Positions 22,389 through 35,442 of a stretch of DNA of 64,000 nt are shown here, in pieces; the stretch's first letter is position 1, and each line of letters starts with the position of its first letter. Made by a program: the position numbers and the translations under genes. The DNA comes from Epithemia pelagica (lineage: Eukaryota; Bacillariophyta; Bacillariophyceae; Surirellales; Surirellaceae): the NCBI GenBank assembly GCA_946965045.2, contig OX337238.1, positions 1,426,001 to 1,490,000 of the forward strand, in the 5' to 3' direction. The notes beneath the pieces were generated by a model. It was not told where the DNA came from. It worked only from the letters and a program-made list of their open reading frames with translations, and searched no databases.

Positions 22389-24758
22389 TCATGCAGTGTT
22401 GAGAATTGAACCGGCCGTCTTCAAAAATTTTGCACTGCGCTCATTCCGGACGGTCAAGTTCAAGGCTCTCAACGATTTCATGGTTTGCTCGCGACGATCT
22501 AAAAAGCACGTAGTATCAGGGTTTCGCTCATAGAACCCTTGCCAAGGAATCGGCACACCTGTGCTCAAGGCACAAATGGTAAACAGCAATGATGCGGTAT
22601 CGTGTTTCGGCATGGGACGCCAAGCCGTCCTGTTCCGCTTTTGGTGCACTTCTCGATGGGCAAATGCAAGGCTGCCTCGAAAACCCATGGCTTTTTCACC
22701 AACCCCATAAACTGAGCAACCCCAGTCAATGAGGACAAACTTTTTACATTTTTTGTCAAAAATGATGTTTCGAGCACAGACATCCAAATGGAAGACATTC
22801 CGTCCATGCGCAAAGTCCAAAGCAGACTGGATATCTGTGTATAGGCACTGCAGTTGCTCCTTATCAAGCTTGCCGTTCACGAGGGATCCTTTTGGTGAGA
22901 ACGTGAAGGCAGGGACGTTGATCGTAGTTCCTCGAATCGTGTAGCAGATGCTTCCGAAGTCTTTAAGCACTGGAATCGACGGTCGATCGGAGTCAGGTTT
23001 TTCGTTAAGAGCCCTCAGAGCTCTCAGCTCCCTTTCGATGTATTGAACCTCCCCCACGACGGAAGATTTCACTACGAAGTTCTCATTTTTTGTTCCTCTG
23101 TTTTCCACCTCCTTTCCTTGGTACACAATCCCATGCGTTCCGTATCCAATGACATCATGAAGTTCTAGCGGCTGTACCTGTGCAACATGTGTAGATTGAT
23201 TGTGCACATGGTAGGTGGCATTTGCTGCCGAGTCTCCACCGAAGAACTGCAACCCAAGAACTTTGTCGTCTGAACAAACCAGTCTGAACAGCTCCTGCAT
23301 CCCGACCGGCACAGACGTATTGTTGGCAGGAAAAGGACAAGAGGCATTTCTCGTTAGATATTTTTGGTCGCCTTCTTTTGTGACAAACTTCTTCAAGGCA
23401 ACTTCCGAAACCAAGGGGAGAATTCCAGATCGCTCGACATCCAGGGACACGTCGCCGGTGTCCATTCCTGACAAGGTCATTGTTATCACCTCCAAATAAA
23501 CCGGAGTGATAGCCAGAGCAATGGACTTGAGATTAATACCCACTCCACCAAGATTGAAGGCAACAAGAGTCCGCTTCGCCAGATGACCTACGCATTGATG
23601 AATGGCCTCCTTATGTGTGTCTTGGGGTTTTTTCGTCCCGCGTCTAACGTTTTTGGCTTCCACAAGTAATGACATTTCATGAGCAAGAAGATAAGGATTG
23701 AAAGCCATGAGCTGATTGACTTCATAGTCCACAAATCGCTTGGTACCATAACTACCCGTTTTTGGAATATAGCGCTCCTTTCGCACATCGGATCGAACCG
23801 CCGGCTCCAATGTGTATTTGACACGCTCCTGTTGCCATGCCGGCACCGCTGCTGCTGGCACCGCGACATCCTGCTCGATTCCGTCTTCCTCGTCCGCCGT
23901 ATTCTCGGCAGTGCCGATGAGTGACAAGGCTCGAAACAGACACGCTAGGATAGGCTGTACCGCATTCTTCTCCGCTGATGAGTAGGATGGAAACGTGCAT
24001 TTGCATTTCTTGTCTGCCGCCTGAGTGTTCCATCCGAGAATGTGGCTGACAGTCCTGCTGATTTGTGCGCTTGTTGGGTTCTCGTTGATATTTGACTGTT
24101 TCATGGTGTCATTCCAAAAGGAGGCAAACTTAAGCAAATTTGCAGGTTGCGTGTCTTGTTTCGGAGGGGCTTTAACAGCGGCGAGATGTTTTTCGGCCAT
24201 CTGTTGTTTACTGCCAGGGCTGTTGATGTGAACACCCCTCATCATGTACTCAAAATGCTCTTTGGTGCAGTCATCCTCGGTTGCAATGACGGCTGAGTTT
24301 ATCTCTGTTTTGTTTGCAAAATCAGCCATGGTCTTGAGGTCGTCGCTCACTCCTGAGAACTTCTTCATGGTCGTTTCTAGTGGCTCGGCAACGTCGTTAA
24401 ACAGAAAAAGATGTAAAGCCCAATAATCAGGGTAACCATCATCACTTGAAAAACTTTGCAACTTTTGGATATGCAAATTGGGGAACCGAGCTTTTAGACT
24501 GTTTAGATTTCTCCCCGAGAGGAACTCCTCGAGACTTGTTCTTTGTCCTTCGTCCACCTCGTTTCGTCCAGATGCAAGTCCAGAAACCACGCGAAGGTGA
24601 AGGCGGACTTCCGCATATATGTTTTGTATTTCAGTGATTGTTGTTTCTTTTGCATGGAAGGTACGCAAGTGGCGTGTCACAGAATCCATGTCCGAGTATT
24701 CTTCGCGATCCCCGAGATGATCTTTCTTGCGCTTTCTGGTACGACGGAAACTTGCCAT
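22389..24758 (-). CDS. Nuclease-kinase fusion protein (copy 3)
   Basis: Full 789-codon frame with S59, L80, N286 and T788, the same protein sequence as copy 2 at the positions that vary. Domains as in the copy at 5985-8354. Confidence 0.8.
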   Translation of the reverse strand: MASFRRTRKRKKDHLGDREEYSDMDSVTRHLRTFHAKETTITEIQNIYAEVRLHLRVVSGLASGRNEVDEGQRTSLEEFLSGRNLNSLKARFPNLHIQKLQSFSSDDGYPDYWALHLFLFNDVAEPLETTMKKFSGVSDDLKTMADFANKTEINSAVIATEDDCTKEHFEYMMRGVHINSPGSKQQMAEKHLAAVKAPPKQDTQPANLLKFASFWNDTMKQSNINENPTSAQISRTVSHILGWNTQAADKKCKCTFPSYSSAEKNAVQPILACLFRALSLIGTAENTADEEDGIEQDVAVPAAAVPAWQQERVKYTLEPAVRSDVRKERYIPKTGSYGTKRFVDYEVNQLMAFNPYLLAHEMSLLVEAKNVRRGTKKPQDTHKEAIHQCVGHLAKRTLVAFNLGGVGINLKSIALAITPVYLEVITMTLSGMDTGDVSLDVERSGILPLVSEVALKKFVTKEGDQKYLTRNASCPFPANNTSVPVGMQELFRLVCSDDKVLGLQFFGGDSAANATYHVHNQSTHVAQVQPLELHDVIGYGTHGIVYQGKEVENRGTKNENFVVKSSVVGEVQYIERELRALRALNEKPDSDRPSIPVLKDFGSICYTIRGTTINVPAFTFSPKGSLVNGKLDKEQLQCLYTDIQSALDFAHGRNVFHLDVCARNIIFDKKCKKFVLIDWGCSVYGVGEKAMGFRGSLAFAHREVHQKRNRTAWRPMPKHDTASLLFTICALSTGVPIPWQGFYERNPDTTCFLDRREQTMKSLRALNLTVRNERSAKFLKTAGSILNTA

Positions 24759-24816
24759 TGTTGCTCTCGTGTCCTGACCAATCTGCTGTGTCGTTTATGA
24801 CAACCCAACGCCACCA

Positions 24817-24859
24817 CCCAACCCCCCCAACTAGTCCACCCCCAACTCCTCCACCCCCC
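24817..24859 (-). promoter_or_regulatory. G-run tract upstream of nuclease-kinase copy 3
   Basis: Unchanged copy of the tract at 211-253, about 60 bases upstream of the ATG at 24756-24758. Confidence 0.45.
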
Positions 24860-25785
24860 AAATAAATCTTGGTGTCTTCTCCGTTGCGCTCGTCGTTCGC
24901 CGTCGTTCGTGGGTAGAGGTACCCCCTAGCATAAGGGGGTCTCCAGGTTAATCGTACTCAGATTACACCCATACCCATTCACGAGCAGGACTCACGCCTC
25001 TGCTAGGGGTAATGGCATGGCCGGCGTGGTGGTTGACACGCGTCGTCGTGATGATATGGAGTGTGTGGGCAGGTGCGTGCACCCGGGATTCCCTGATACG
25101 ACTCCAATTCAGGAATACAACGTCACCCAGACCCGGGTTTTTCTTTCATGTTCGACGAGAAATTCTATCGGAGCTCTAGCTAACCTTACGCCTCATCCCA
25201 GCTCTAGAGCAATATCCTCCGAAACTCTATCTGGCACTCTCTATTCTACCTCCATACTTACCCCCAAGCGGAAGGGCGAGCGAGAATTCAGTGCGCATTC
25301 TCATACTCACCCCCAAGGCGCGATCCGCAAAATCGGCGATTTTCGCCGTCTTTGACAAAAAATCACAACAACAACAACGCAATCACTACGATACGGATCT
25401 TGTTGCGGTTGTTACAACACCCATGGGCCCTCCCCATCCGACCCGAGTTGTTTGCCCTGTCCATAGCAACCCAAGGGACCATCCTGGCGTGGAAACCGAC
25501 CACTCCGACCTGCTGATTCCAGTTACATCTCAGTACCAAGACACTGCAATGGGAAGCAACAACAACCCGAATGAAAACCATCCATCCGACACCCTCCCAA
25601 TCCCACCCGTGTTGTTGATACTATCTCTACCCACCTCATGGACCGTCCTGGCCTGGAAACCAACCCGTCGGCGCTACACGAGGCCATCAACTCCGCTTTC
25701 CGTTGTTAGGATTCTCACCAAAAACTAGGTGGCGAAACCTAAGGTACAACTCTCATCGAATGATGCTAGTATTTTATGGCATCCG

Positions 25786-26082
25786 TGTTAGAATTCTCAC
25801 CGTCTATGGTGGTTAGATTCTACATCTCATCGATTCCCCATGTCACATAGCCTCATGCTATCGCATCATGCCATCTAGCTTCGAGCTATGTTCCCTAGCT
25901 TCGCGCTATATCGACCTATATTTCTTCGCAAATCATGAAAAGTAAGAATAGATTGACGAACTCACTCTCAAGACTAAACTGGGTCGTGCGGTATTACAAC
26001 GGACGTAAATTTGGCCGTTGCTCGGACATTATACTAACGCCCTAAGCGTACGCGCCCGAAATCATCGAGCGCGCCCAAGCGA
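25786..26082. mobile_element. X1 insertion (copy 4)
   Basis: Same element and CATCCG flanks as at 1180-1476. Confidence 0.7.
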
Positions 26083-26474
26083 CATCCGATGGCCTTGATA
26101 CTACTCCCAGCTAAAAGCTAAAGGTATAAGGTGGAATTCAAACTTCGAACCCCAGGAACGTACGTCATTCCCTTCCTCCAAGTCTAGGCACTGTGGTCAA
26201 CGAGTTTTGTGTTGTGAGAATGATTCACCTGTGGTGAGAAACCAAACAACAACGACTGTGCGAGTTCCTGGAATGGTATCATGACCAACGCGCATGTCAA
26301 ACGCTGAACCGAAAACGCCACCACGTAGAAGGTCTAACGCAGTGGGATACTTGGTTGGTCATGAGAACTACCAGCACACGTCTCGATGGCATGTCATGGA
26401 GCGATTCATCGTCCAGTTACGTTCATCGATGGTCCTCTCCGGGGAGAAACCATTGCTGCGCAAGGGTACCAACT

Positions 26475-27240
26475 TAGTAGAATTCCGTCAGTACACGCTC
26501 TAGAAGAGCCACAATCGATTACCAACTGATACCAAGGTTCTCCACGGGTCAGAGAACAAAGGAAACCCAAGGGTTCTATCGTAGGGATAGTCAGGACACT
26601 GAAGACGTGATGATATGGTAATGTTAATGATTGTGAGCTTACTACTAGGTTTGGTGTGTGAGGTTTCCATTCTTGTTGTCGATCGTGTGAAATAGGTTCT
26701 TGGCGGTGATAGGACTGGAATGGTTGGAGTTGATGTATGTGAGGTATATAACATGTATATGTGCTTGTATATCATATACAGCCTCAACGATTCTTGGCTA
26801 AAGTTGGTATATGTAGTTTTGTTGGCGCGTCCTTGTTCGCAATCTTGAAATAGTGGGAACGATGATGTGGTCCCGTGTGATCGTGATTCGAGCCTTGTGT
26901 ACTTAGACCGTTGGGTCGGATACATGATCGCCACGCTCTGATAGTTCTTGCGCGCATCTTGACGAATTTGGGCGCGCACGCTTAGGGCATAGGTCAGGCT
27001 CGGATGTTCAACCGATGATCATCCGTTGATGGGATATCAAGACCAAAGTTGATTCTTGATAGCACGTTTGTCAATCTGTTCTCACTTTTTGGTATATGCG
27101 ACCGAAATATAGGTTGAGCTAGCGCAAAGCTAGGTATGTAGTGTGGATGTAGGTGATGTAGGTGATGTTTGAAGCCACGGGACTCGACTAACCGATGAGG
27201 TGCCGAACCTAACCGATGATTTTCGGTGAGAGTTCTACTA
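26475..27240. mobile_element. X2 insertion (copy 4)
   Basis: Same element and CAACT flanks as at 1869-2634. Confidence 0.75.
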
Positions 27241-28077
27241 CAACTGATTTGGAGGATGCCATTGTCGTACCAAAACTACATTTGGTGTGGAGACGTGTAG
27301 TGCGCGCAAGCCGATGGAGCTCACGCAGAAGCGTAGTTGGACATGCCTCTGTTGTATTCGACCGAGGGCAGTTCCGCTACCGTGGTGCATGTCTCTCTCG
27401 TTTGCCCTTGCACGGGCATAGAGGTGGACGGCGATACATGGTTTTCACGGTTTGTGGAGGACACACAATGTGAAGAGTCGAATACGATTTCACTCTTGTG
27501 GGGAAAATTCCCTTGAGCAGAGTGGTCCTTCTACTACAGTAGAGCAAGTCGAGAAGTGTTGGGAACAAAGCGTACCCTTTCACCACGAGACTCGGGTCAT
27601 AGGTTATCAAGGTAGGTAGTTGATTCCTAGTTGAGAGCCAACAATTTTCCACCTCCCAATTGGTCGAGCAAATCCACAGATCCTCGATTGAATATAAAAT
27701 GTCCTTTCCAAAGACCGAATCTGGTATCATGTGTCGCTCACAGTTTCAGTACACAGCAAATAGGGAGTACACAGCAACCTGGAATGCTACCTCTCTTCCT
27801 CTTTCGTTTTGCCACGCAGTCTCGTCGTGTATCGCCTACAGCGAAAGATACTTCTTGGGGCTTGTCATGTAGTCTATGTGCGATTGACTCACCTGCACCA
27901 TCGTACGCATGACAGGCACACCTTGCTCTTCCACGCGTTGCTGTCTATTAGATTGTACAGACTCTCTCGTGCTGCCATTTCTTGTCGACGTTGTAAAGCG
28001 CCGTGACCATGCCCACGACATTGAAAGACCAAGCATGGCAGTCGGGCCTTGTCCTGTTGAACGAGACACCAGAGTGA

Positions 28078-29228
28078 AATCTAAATGACTGGACTCCTCT
28101 TGTGGGTGGATGGCGTTTGCGTCATGCTTCTGTCGTACATGATCATCCTGATCAGGACATGAACAACCACAACAACAACAACAAGAGACAAACGGTCGTC
28201 GTGTTGGGAGGAATCGACGAAGGATATTATAGTACCAATTCCGTTCTGGTCCTAAATTTATCAGAGTTGGACAAACAGTGGCGAGAAGGGCCACCAATAA
28301 ACAAGGCACGTTGTGGACACGCCGCTGTTGTGTGCAACGGAGGCGTCTACGTGATAGGAGGATACCATGACAATGAAGACAATGACGCAACTGCTACTTT
28401 AGGTTTCATGGAAAGAATTGATGCCAACGATATGCTGCAATCATTTTCGACAACAAGAAGCACATATGAGAGCCATTGAACGACATTAAATTGCCGATTA
28501 TCAACGGAACGACAAGGATGTTGTGCTGTTGTGGTTCACAATCGATATATTGTGGTAATGGGTGGAAGGAACAGCGGGCAACACTTATGGTCGGTGGATA
28601 TAATTGATGCCAGTACTCACACTGTCGCTGCAGCGCCATGCATGAACGTTACTCGATCAAATTTTGCCAGTGCGGTCATTGGTCACTGTATCTTAGTCGC
28701 TGGAGGCCAAAACGATGAGGGAAGACATGATTCCGTGGAGTATTTGGACTTCGCGGAGGAGAGGAAAGACGACACTTTGACTACAGTCATTTCCTTCTCG
28801 TCAACATGGATGACTCATTGCTCTCCATTGCACAAGGGTGTTGTGGAATGGTTGCCGTGGGATCTTGTCTGGTTGTGGCGGGAGTAGAATCTCGAAGGGT
28901 GCAAGTCTTGGATACGCACCGCAACCGCATGTGGAATCTCCCGCGATTAAGAAATGATGCTCTAAGCCGTGGTATGGTGGCTGCTGTTGATCGAATTGCC
29001 GTGATTGGTGGATGGGGCTATCCGTCCTGTGGGACATTACCACTTATGGATAGGAATTCGTGGTGTTTTCGTCAACTCTGTCAGCAGCAACCCAGCGGAT
29101 GGTATCATTTTCGGGAAGGAATGGATACCCAACATGGTGATATTTTACCCTTGTCCAAATCGACCTCAGCTCGTAAACGCGCAAGGCCCAATACGCTCCG
29201 TGGTGATGAAGGGAAGGATGAAGCCTAG
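28078..29228 (+). pseudogene. Kelch-repeat pseudogene (copy 4)
   Basis: Both common breaks are present. It has G at 28266, shared with copy 3, but keeps Arg where copy 3 has Gly. Confidence 0.75.
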
Positions 29229-29947
29229 ACGTTTTGTTTAAGTCGTTGACTTGTTTTCAATGTTCGATTGCAATCGTAGAACCTAGTAAGTGGCTACTCA
29301 AAAGAAGAAAGAACACGTTGCAAGATAGAATGTATTTGTTTGTTATCAAAGGCGTGGAAGGAATGACCCAGCTTTGTGTGTCTACAAGTGGTACTGCGCT
29401 TTGGTGGCCTTACCTGTGGTGACCTGACAGTTGTGGGACAGAGCCACCACCGTGGTGGTGCGGGTCGTGCGACAAGAATCGGGGGCGTTGTGGTGGCACT
29501 TTGCAGGACAAAGTCATTGTCCAAACACAGAGTCATTGTCCATGGATCGGTAGACGCCAGAATCCGACAGTGGTGGTGAATTCCAGAAAGGAAGAGTTTT
29601 GTATAAATGTCGTAGTCAAGGACAATCCGCCATTTTGTGTCCATTACGATTTTGCAGGAGTGCCGAGTTCTATTCTTGTTCGTGACAGGGCAGTTCCATA
29701 CCTGTTTCTAGACATGGTGGTTGCTAGGATTGTCATGGGGGTTCCGTCCTGTCGTTTCTTGGTGGCATGTGATGCTGCTGCTACGACACAAGTTTTGCTG
29801 TTGACCACGACCAATCATCTGTCATACCACCCAAACAATATATACTGGAAGACGGTGGAGGAAGACACTCCGCAGTGGTCGGTAGCGGTAGTATTGGTGG
29901 ACTTTGTGTCTACTGGGTTAAGTCAGAACTTCTTTCCGCCACATATG

Positions 29948-30257
29948 GGTGGGGCGACGCCAATGCGGAACCGGGGGAATATTGTGGTGGGGGATAGGTG
30001 GTCCCGGTCGCTTTGGCAAAGCAGTCCCATTTCGCATCATCCTTCACAATGGCATTCCAGTCCAAGCGGGGAAAGGATTTGGTCATGTACTCTTTGATTT
30101 CCGGTCCCGTGGTGAGGGACCAGATTTTGTGATTGGGTCGCGTAATGATATTGGCCGGTCGAATCAAAGTGGGATCCTTGACGTGCAAGAGTCCCAAACT
30201 CAACCCTTGGTCGCCGGTATTGACGGATCGAAATCGAATGACAGAGGTCATAAGTAT
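29948..30257 (-). pseudogene. FAD monooxygenase gene fragment (copy 4)
   Basis: Same fragment and junctions as at 5342-5651. Confidence 0.85.
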
Positions 30258-30590
30258 TAATCGAGCATTATACGTTATATGCATGGAATACTGAATTCTG
30301 TGACGCCGCAGAGTGTGTTGGCGCAAGTAGCAAAGGTTTTTCTTTCAATTACGAGTATCATACAAGATAACGAATTGAAGATGCCTTCTTCAAGAATGCT
30401 GCACTGCGGAATGGTACTCCTAGATATAAAACTAATAGTAGCAACAGAACCCAATCCAACTACTCTAGTGGCACTATTGCATCTAGCATATCCCCCCTTG
30501 CCAATACATGTTCCGAGTCGACGGGTCGATTTCCCCCGTTTCCGTCAGGATGGGTTTGTTGGGTTCTACCCATCAAAGATTTTTCAAGAA

Positions 30591-32960
30591 TCATGCAGTG
30601 TTGAGAATTGAACCGGCCGTCTTCAAAAATTTTGCACTGCGCTCATTCCGGACGGTCAAGTTCAAGGCTCTCAACGATTTCATGGTTTGCTCGCGACGAT
30701 CTAAAAAGCACGTAGTATCAGGGTTTCGCTCATAGAACCCTTGCCAAGGAATCGGCACACCTGTGCTCAAGGCACAAATGGTAAACAGCAATGATGCGGT
30801 ATCGTGTTTCGGCATGGGACGCCAAGCCGTCCTGTTCCGCTTTTGGTGCACTTCTCGATGGGCAAATGCAAGGCTGCCTCGAAAACCCATGGCTTTTTCA
30901 CCAACCCCATAAACTGAGCAACCCCAGTCAATGAGGACAAACTTTTTACATTTTTTGTCAAAAATGATGTTTCGAGCACAGACATCCAAATGGAAGACAT
31001 TCCGTCCATGCGCAAAGTCCAAAGCAGACTGGATATCTGTGTATAGGCACTGCAGTTGCTCCTTATCAAGCTTGCCGTTCACGAGGGATCCTTTTGGTGA
31101 GAACGTGAAGGCAGGGACGTTGATCGTAGTTCCTCGAATCGTGTAGCAGATGCTTCCGAAGTCTTTAAGCACTGGAATCGACGGTCGATCGGAGTCAGGT
31201 TTTTCGTTAAGAGCCCTCAGAGCTCTCAGCTCCCTTTCGATGTATTGAACCTCCCCCACGACGGAAGATTTCACTACGAAGTTCTCATTTTTTGTTCCTC
31301 TGTTTTCCACCTCCTTTCCTTGGTACACAATCCCATGCGTTCCGTATCCAATGACATCATGAAGTTCTAGCGGCTGTACCTGTGCAACATGTGTAGATTG
31401 ATTGTGCACATGGTAGGTGGCATTTGCTGCCGAGTCTCCACCGAAGAACTGCAACCCAAGAACTTTGTCGTCTGAACAAACCAGTCTGAACAGCTCCTGC
31501 ATCCCGACCGGCACAGACGTATTGTTGGCAGGAAAAGGACAAGAGGCATTTCTCGTTAGATATTTTTGGTCGCCTTCTTTTGTGACAAACTTCTTCAAGG
31601 CAACTTCCGAAACCAAGGGGAGAATTCCAGATCGCTCGACATCCAGGGACACGTCGCCGGTGTCCATTCCTGACAAGGTCATTGTTATCACCTCCAAATA
31701 AACCGGAGTGATAGCCAGAGCAATGGACTTGAGATTAATACCCACTCCACCAAGATTGAAGGCAACAAGAGTCCGCTTCGCCAGATGACCTACGCATTGA
31801 TGAATGGCCTCCTTATGTGTGTCTTGGGGTTTTTTCGTCCCGCGTCTAACGTTTTTGGCTTCCACAAGTAATGACATTTCATGAGCAAGAAGATAAGGAT
31901 TGAAAGCCATGAGCTGATTGACTTCATAGTCCACAAATCGCTTGGTACCATAACTACCCGTTTTTGGAATATAGCGCTCCTTTCGCACATCGGATCGAAC
32001 CGCCGGCTCCAATGTGTATTTGACACGCTCCTGTTGCCATGCCGGCACCGCTGCTGCTGGCACCGCGACATCCTGCTCGATTCCGTCTTCCTCGTCCGCC
32101 GTATTCTCGGCAGTGCCGATGAGTGACAAGGCTCGAAACAGACACGCTAGGATAGGCTGTACCGCATTCTTCTCCGCTGATGAGTAGGATGGAAACGTGC
32201 ATTTGCATTTCTTGTCTGCCGCCTGAGTGTTCCATCCGAGAATGTGGCTGACAGTCCTGCTGATTTGTGCGCTTGTTGGGTTCTCGTTGATATTTGACTG
32301 TTTCATGGTGTCATTCCAAAAGGAGGCAAACTTAAGCAAATTTGCAGGTTGCGTGTCTTGTTTCGGAGGGGCTTTAACAGCGGCGAGATGTTTTTCGGCC
32401 ATCTGTTGTTTACTGCCAGGGCTGTTGATGTGAACACCCCTCATCATGTACTCAAAATGCTCTTTGGTGCAGTCATCCTCGGTTGCAATGACGGCTGAGT
32501 TTATCTCTGTTTTGTTTGCAAAATCAGCCATGGTCTTGAGGTCGTCGCTCACTCCTGAGAACTTCTTCATGGTCGTTTCTAGTGGCTCGGCAACGTCGTT
32601 AAACAGAAAAAGATGTAAAGCCCAATAATCAGGGTAACCATCATCACTTGAAAAACTTTGCAACTTTTGGATATGCAAATTGGGGAACCGAGCTTTTAGA
32701 CTGTTTAGATTTCTCCCCGAGCGGAACTCCTCGAGACTTGTTCTTTGTCCTTCGTCCACCTCGTTTCGTCCAGATGCAAGTCCAGAAACCACGCGAAGGT
32801 GAAGGCGGACTTCCGCATATATGTTTTGTATTTCAGTGATTGTTGTTTCTTTTGCATGGAAGGTACGCAAGTGGCGTGTCACAGAATCCATGTCCGAGTA
32901 TTCTTCGCGATCCCCGAGATGATCTTTCTTGCGCTTTCTGGTACGACGGAAACTTGCCAT
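30591..32960 (-). CDS. Nuclease-kinase fusion protein (copy 4)
   Basis: Full 789-codon frame. The only copy with Arg at residue 80 (C at 32722), in the unrecognised N-terminal region. S59, N286 and T788 as in copies 2 and 3. Confidence 0.8.
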   Translation of the reverse strand: MASFRRTRKRKKDHLGDREEYSDMDSVTRHLRTFHAKETTITEIQNIYAEVRLHLRVVSGLASGRNEVDEGQRTSLEEFRSGRNLNSLKARFPNLHIQKLQSFSSDDGYPDYWALHLFLFNDVAEPLETTMKKFSGVSDDLKTMADFANKTEINSAVIATEDDCTKEHFEYMMRGVHINSPGSKQQMAEKHLAAVKAPPKQDTQPANLLKFASFWNDTMKQSNINENPTSAQISRTVSHILGWNTQAADKKCKCTFPSYSSAEKNAVQPILACLFRALSLIGTAENTADEEDGIEQDVAVPAAAVPAWQQERVKYTLEPAVRSDVRKERYIPKTGSYGTKRFVDYEVNQLMAFNPYLLAHEMSLLVEAKNVRRGTKKPQDTHKEAIHQCVGHLAKRTLVAFNLGGVGINLKSIALAITPVYLEVITMTLSGMDTGDVSLDVERSGILPLVSEVALKKFVTKEGDQKYLTRNASCPFPANNTSVPVGMQELFRLVCSDDKVLGLQFFGGDSAANATYHVHNQSTHVAQVQPLELHDVIGYGTHGIVYQGKEVENRGTKNENFVVKSSVVGEVQYIERELRALRALNEKPDSDRPSIPVLKDFGSICYTIRGTTINVPAFTFSPKGSLVNGKLDKEQLQCLYTDIQSALDFAHGRNVFHLDVCARNIIFDKKCKKFVLIDWGCSVYGVGEKAMGFRGSLAFAHREVHQKRNRTAWRPMPKHDTASLLFTICALSTGVPIPWQGFYERNPDTTCFLDRREQTMKSLRALNLTVRNERSAKFLKTAGSILNTA

Positions 32961-33018
32961 TGTTGCTCTCGTGTCCTGACCAATCTGCTGTGTCGTTTAT
33001 GACAACCCAACGCCACCA

Positions 33019-33061
33019 CCCAACCCCCCCAACTAGTCCACCCCCAACTCCTCCACCCCCC
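33019..33061 (-). promoter_or_regulatory. G-run tract upstream of nuclease-kinase copy 4
   Basis: Unchanged copy of the tract at 211-253, about 60 bases upstream of the ATG at 32958-32960. Confidence 0.45.
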
Positions 33062-33987
33062 AAATAAATCTTGGTGTCTTCTCCGTTGCGCTCGTCGTTC
33101 GCCGTCGTTCGTGGGTAGAGGTACCCCCTAGCATAAGGGGGTCTCCAGGTTAATCGTACTCAGATTACACCCATACCCATTCACGAGCAGGACTCACGCC
33201 TCTGCTAGGGGTAATGGCATGGCCGGCGTGGTGGTTGACACGCGTCGTCGTGATGATATGGAGTGTGTGGGCAGGTGCGTGCACCCGGGATTCCCTGATA
33301 CGACTCCAATTCAGGAATACAACGTCACCCAGACCCGGGTTTTTCTTTCATGTTCGACGAGAAATTCTATCGGAGCTCTAGCTAACCTTACGCCTCATCC
33401 CAGCTCTAGAGCAATATCCTCCGAAACTCTATCTGGCACTCTCTATTCTACCTCCATACTTACCCCCAAGCGGAAGGGCGAGCGAGAATTCAGTGCGCAT
33501 TCTCATACTCACCCCCAAGGCGCGATCCGCAAAATCGGCGATTTTCGCCGTCTTTGACAAAAAATCACAACAACAACAACGCAATCACTACGATACGGAT
33601 CTTGTTGCGGTTGTTACAACACCCATGGGCCCTCCCCATCCGACCCGAGTTGTTTGCCCTGTCCATAGCAACCCAAGGGACCATCCTGGCGTGGAAACCG
33701 ACCACTCCGACCTGCTGATTCCAGTTACATCTCAGTACCAAGACACTGCAATGGGAAGCAACAACAACCCGAATGAAAACCATCCATCCGACACCCTCCC
33801 AATCCCACCCGTGTTGTTGATACTATCTCTACCCACCTCATGGACCGTCCTGGCCTGGAAACCAACCCGTCGGCGCTACACGAGGCCATCAACTCCGCTT
33901 TCCGTTGTTAGGATTCTCACCAAAAACTAGGTGGCGAAACCTAAGGTACAACTCTCATCGAATGATGCTAGTATTTTATGGCATCCG

Positions 33988-34284
33988 TGTTAGAATTCTC
34001 ACCGTCTATGGTGGTTAGATTCTACATCTCATCGATTCCCCATGTCACATAGCCTCATGCTATCGCATCATGCCATCTAGCTTCGAGCTATGTTCCCTAG
34101 CTTCGCGCTATATCGACCTATATTTCTTCGCAAATCATGAAAAGTAAGAATAGATTGACGAACTCACTCTCAAGACTAAACTGGGTCGTGCGGTATTACA
34201 ACGGACGTAAATTTGGCCGTTGCTCGGACATTATACTAACGCCCTAAGCGTACGCGCCCGAAATCATCGAGCGCGCCCAAGCGA
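33988..34284. mobile_element. X1 insertion (copy 5)
   Basis: Same element and CATCCG flanks as at 1180-1476. Confidence 0.7.
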
Positions 34285-34676
34285 CATCCGATGGCCTTGA
34301 TACTACTCCCAGCTAAAAGCTAAAGGTATAAGGTGGAATTCAAACTTCGAACCCCAGGAACGTACGTCATTCCCTTCCTCCAAGTCTAGGCACTGTGGTC
34401 AACGAGTTTTGTGTTGTGAGAATGATTCACCTGTGGTGAGAAACCAAACAACAACGACTGTGCGAGTTCCTGGAATGGTATCATGACCAACGCGCATGTC
34501 AAACGCTGAACCGAAAACGCCACCACGTAGAAGGTCTAACGCAGTGGGATACTTGGTTGGTCATGAGAACTACCAGCACACGTCTCGATGGCATGTCATG
34601 GAGCGATTCATCGTCCAGTTACGTTCATCGATGGTCCTCTCCGGGGAGAAACCATTGCTGCGCAAGGGTACCAACT

Positions 34677-35442
34677 TAGTAGAATTCCGTCAGTACACGC
34701 TCTAGAAGAGCCACAATCGATTACCAACTGATACCAAGGTTCTCCACGGGTCAGAGAACAAAGGAAACCCAAGGGTTCTATCGTAGGGATAGTCAGGACA
34801 CTGAAGACGTGATGATATGGTAATGTTAATGATTGTGAGCTTACTACTAGGTTTGGTGTGTGAGGTTTCCATTCTTGTTGTCGATCGTGTGAAATAGGTT
34901 CTTGGCGGTGATAGGACTGGAATGGTTGGAGTTGATGTATGTGAGGTATATAACATGTATATGTGCTTGTATATCATATACAGCCTCAACGATTCTTGGC
35001 TAAAGTTGGTATATGTAGTTTTGTTGGCGCGTCCTTGTTCGCAATCTTGAAATAGTGGGAACGATGATGTGGTCCCGTGTGATCGTGATTCGAGCCTTGT
35101 GTACTTAGACCGTTGGGTCGGATACATGATCGCCACGCTCTGATAGTTCTTGCGCGCATCTTGACGAATTTGGGCGCGCACGCTTAGGGCATAGGTCAGG
35201 CTCGGATGTTCAACCGATGATCATCCGTTGATGGGATATCAAGACCAAAGTTGATTCTTGATAGCACGTTTGTCAATCTGTTCTCACTTTTTGGTATATG
35301 CGACCGAAATATAGGTTGAGCTAGCGCAAAGCTAGGTATGTAGTGTGGATGTAGGTGATGTAGGTGATGTTTGAAGCCACGGGACTCGACTAACCGATGA
35401 GGTGCCGAACCTAACCGATGATTTTCGGTGAGAGTTCTACTA
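34677..35442. mobile_element. X2 insertion (copy 5)
   Basis: Same element and CAACT flanks as at 1869-2634. Confidence 0.75.

Larger units (their letters stand above)
16405..24606. repeat. Tandem unit copy 3 (8202 bp)
   Basis: Third unit. It shares two single-base variants only with copy 4: G at 20064 and C at 21268 (unit positions 3660 and 4864). It has a private G at 20521 that changes Arg to Gly in the kelch reading frame. Confidence 0.97.
24607..32808. repeat. Tandem unit copy 4 (8202 bp)
   Basis: Fourth unit. It carries the copy 3/4 variants at 28266 and 29470. It also has a private C at 32722 that changes Leu80 to Arg in the nuclease-kinase protein. Confidence 0.97.
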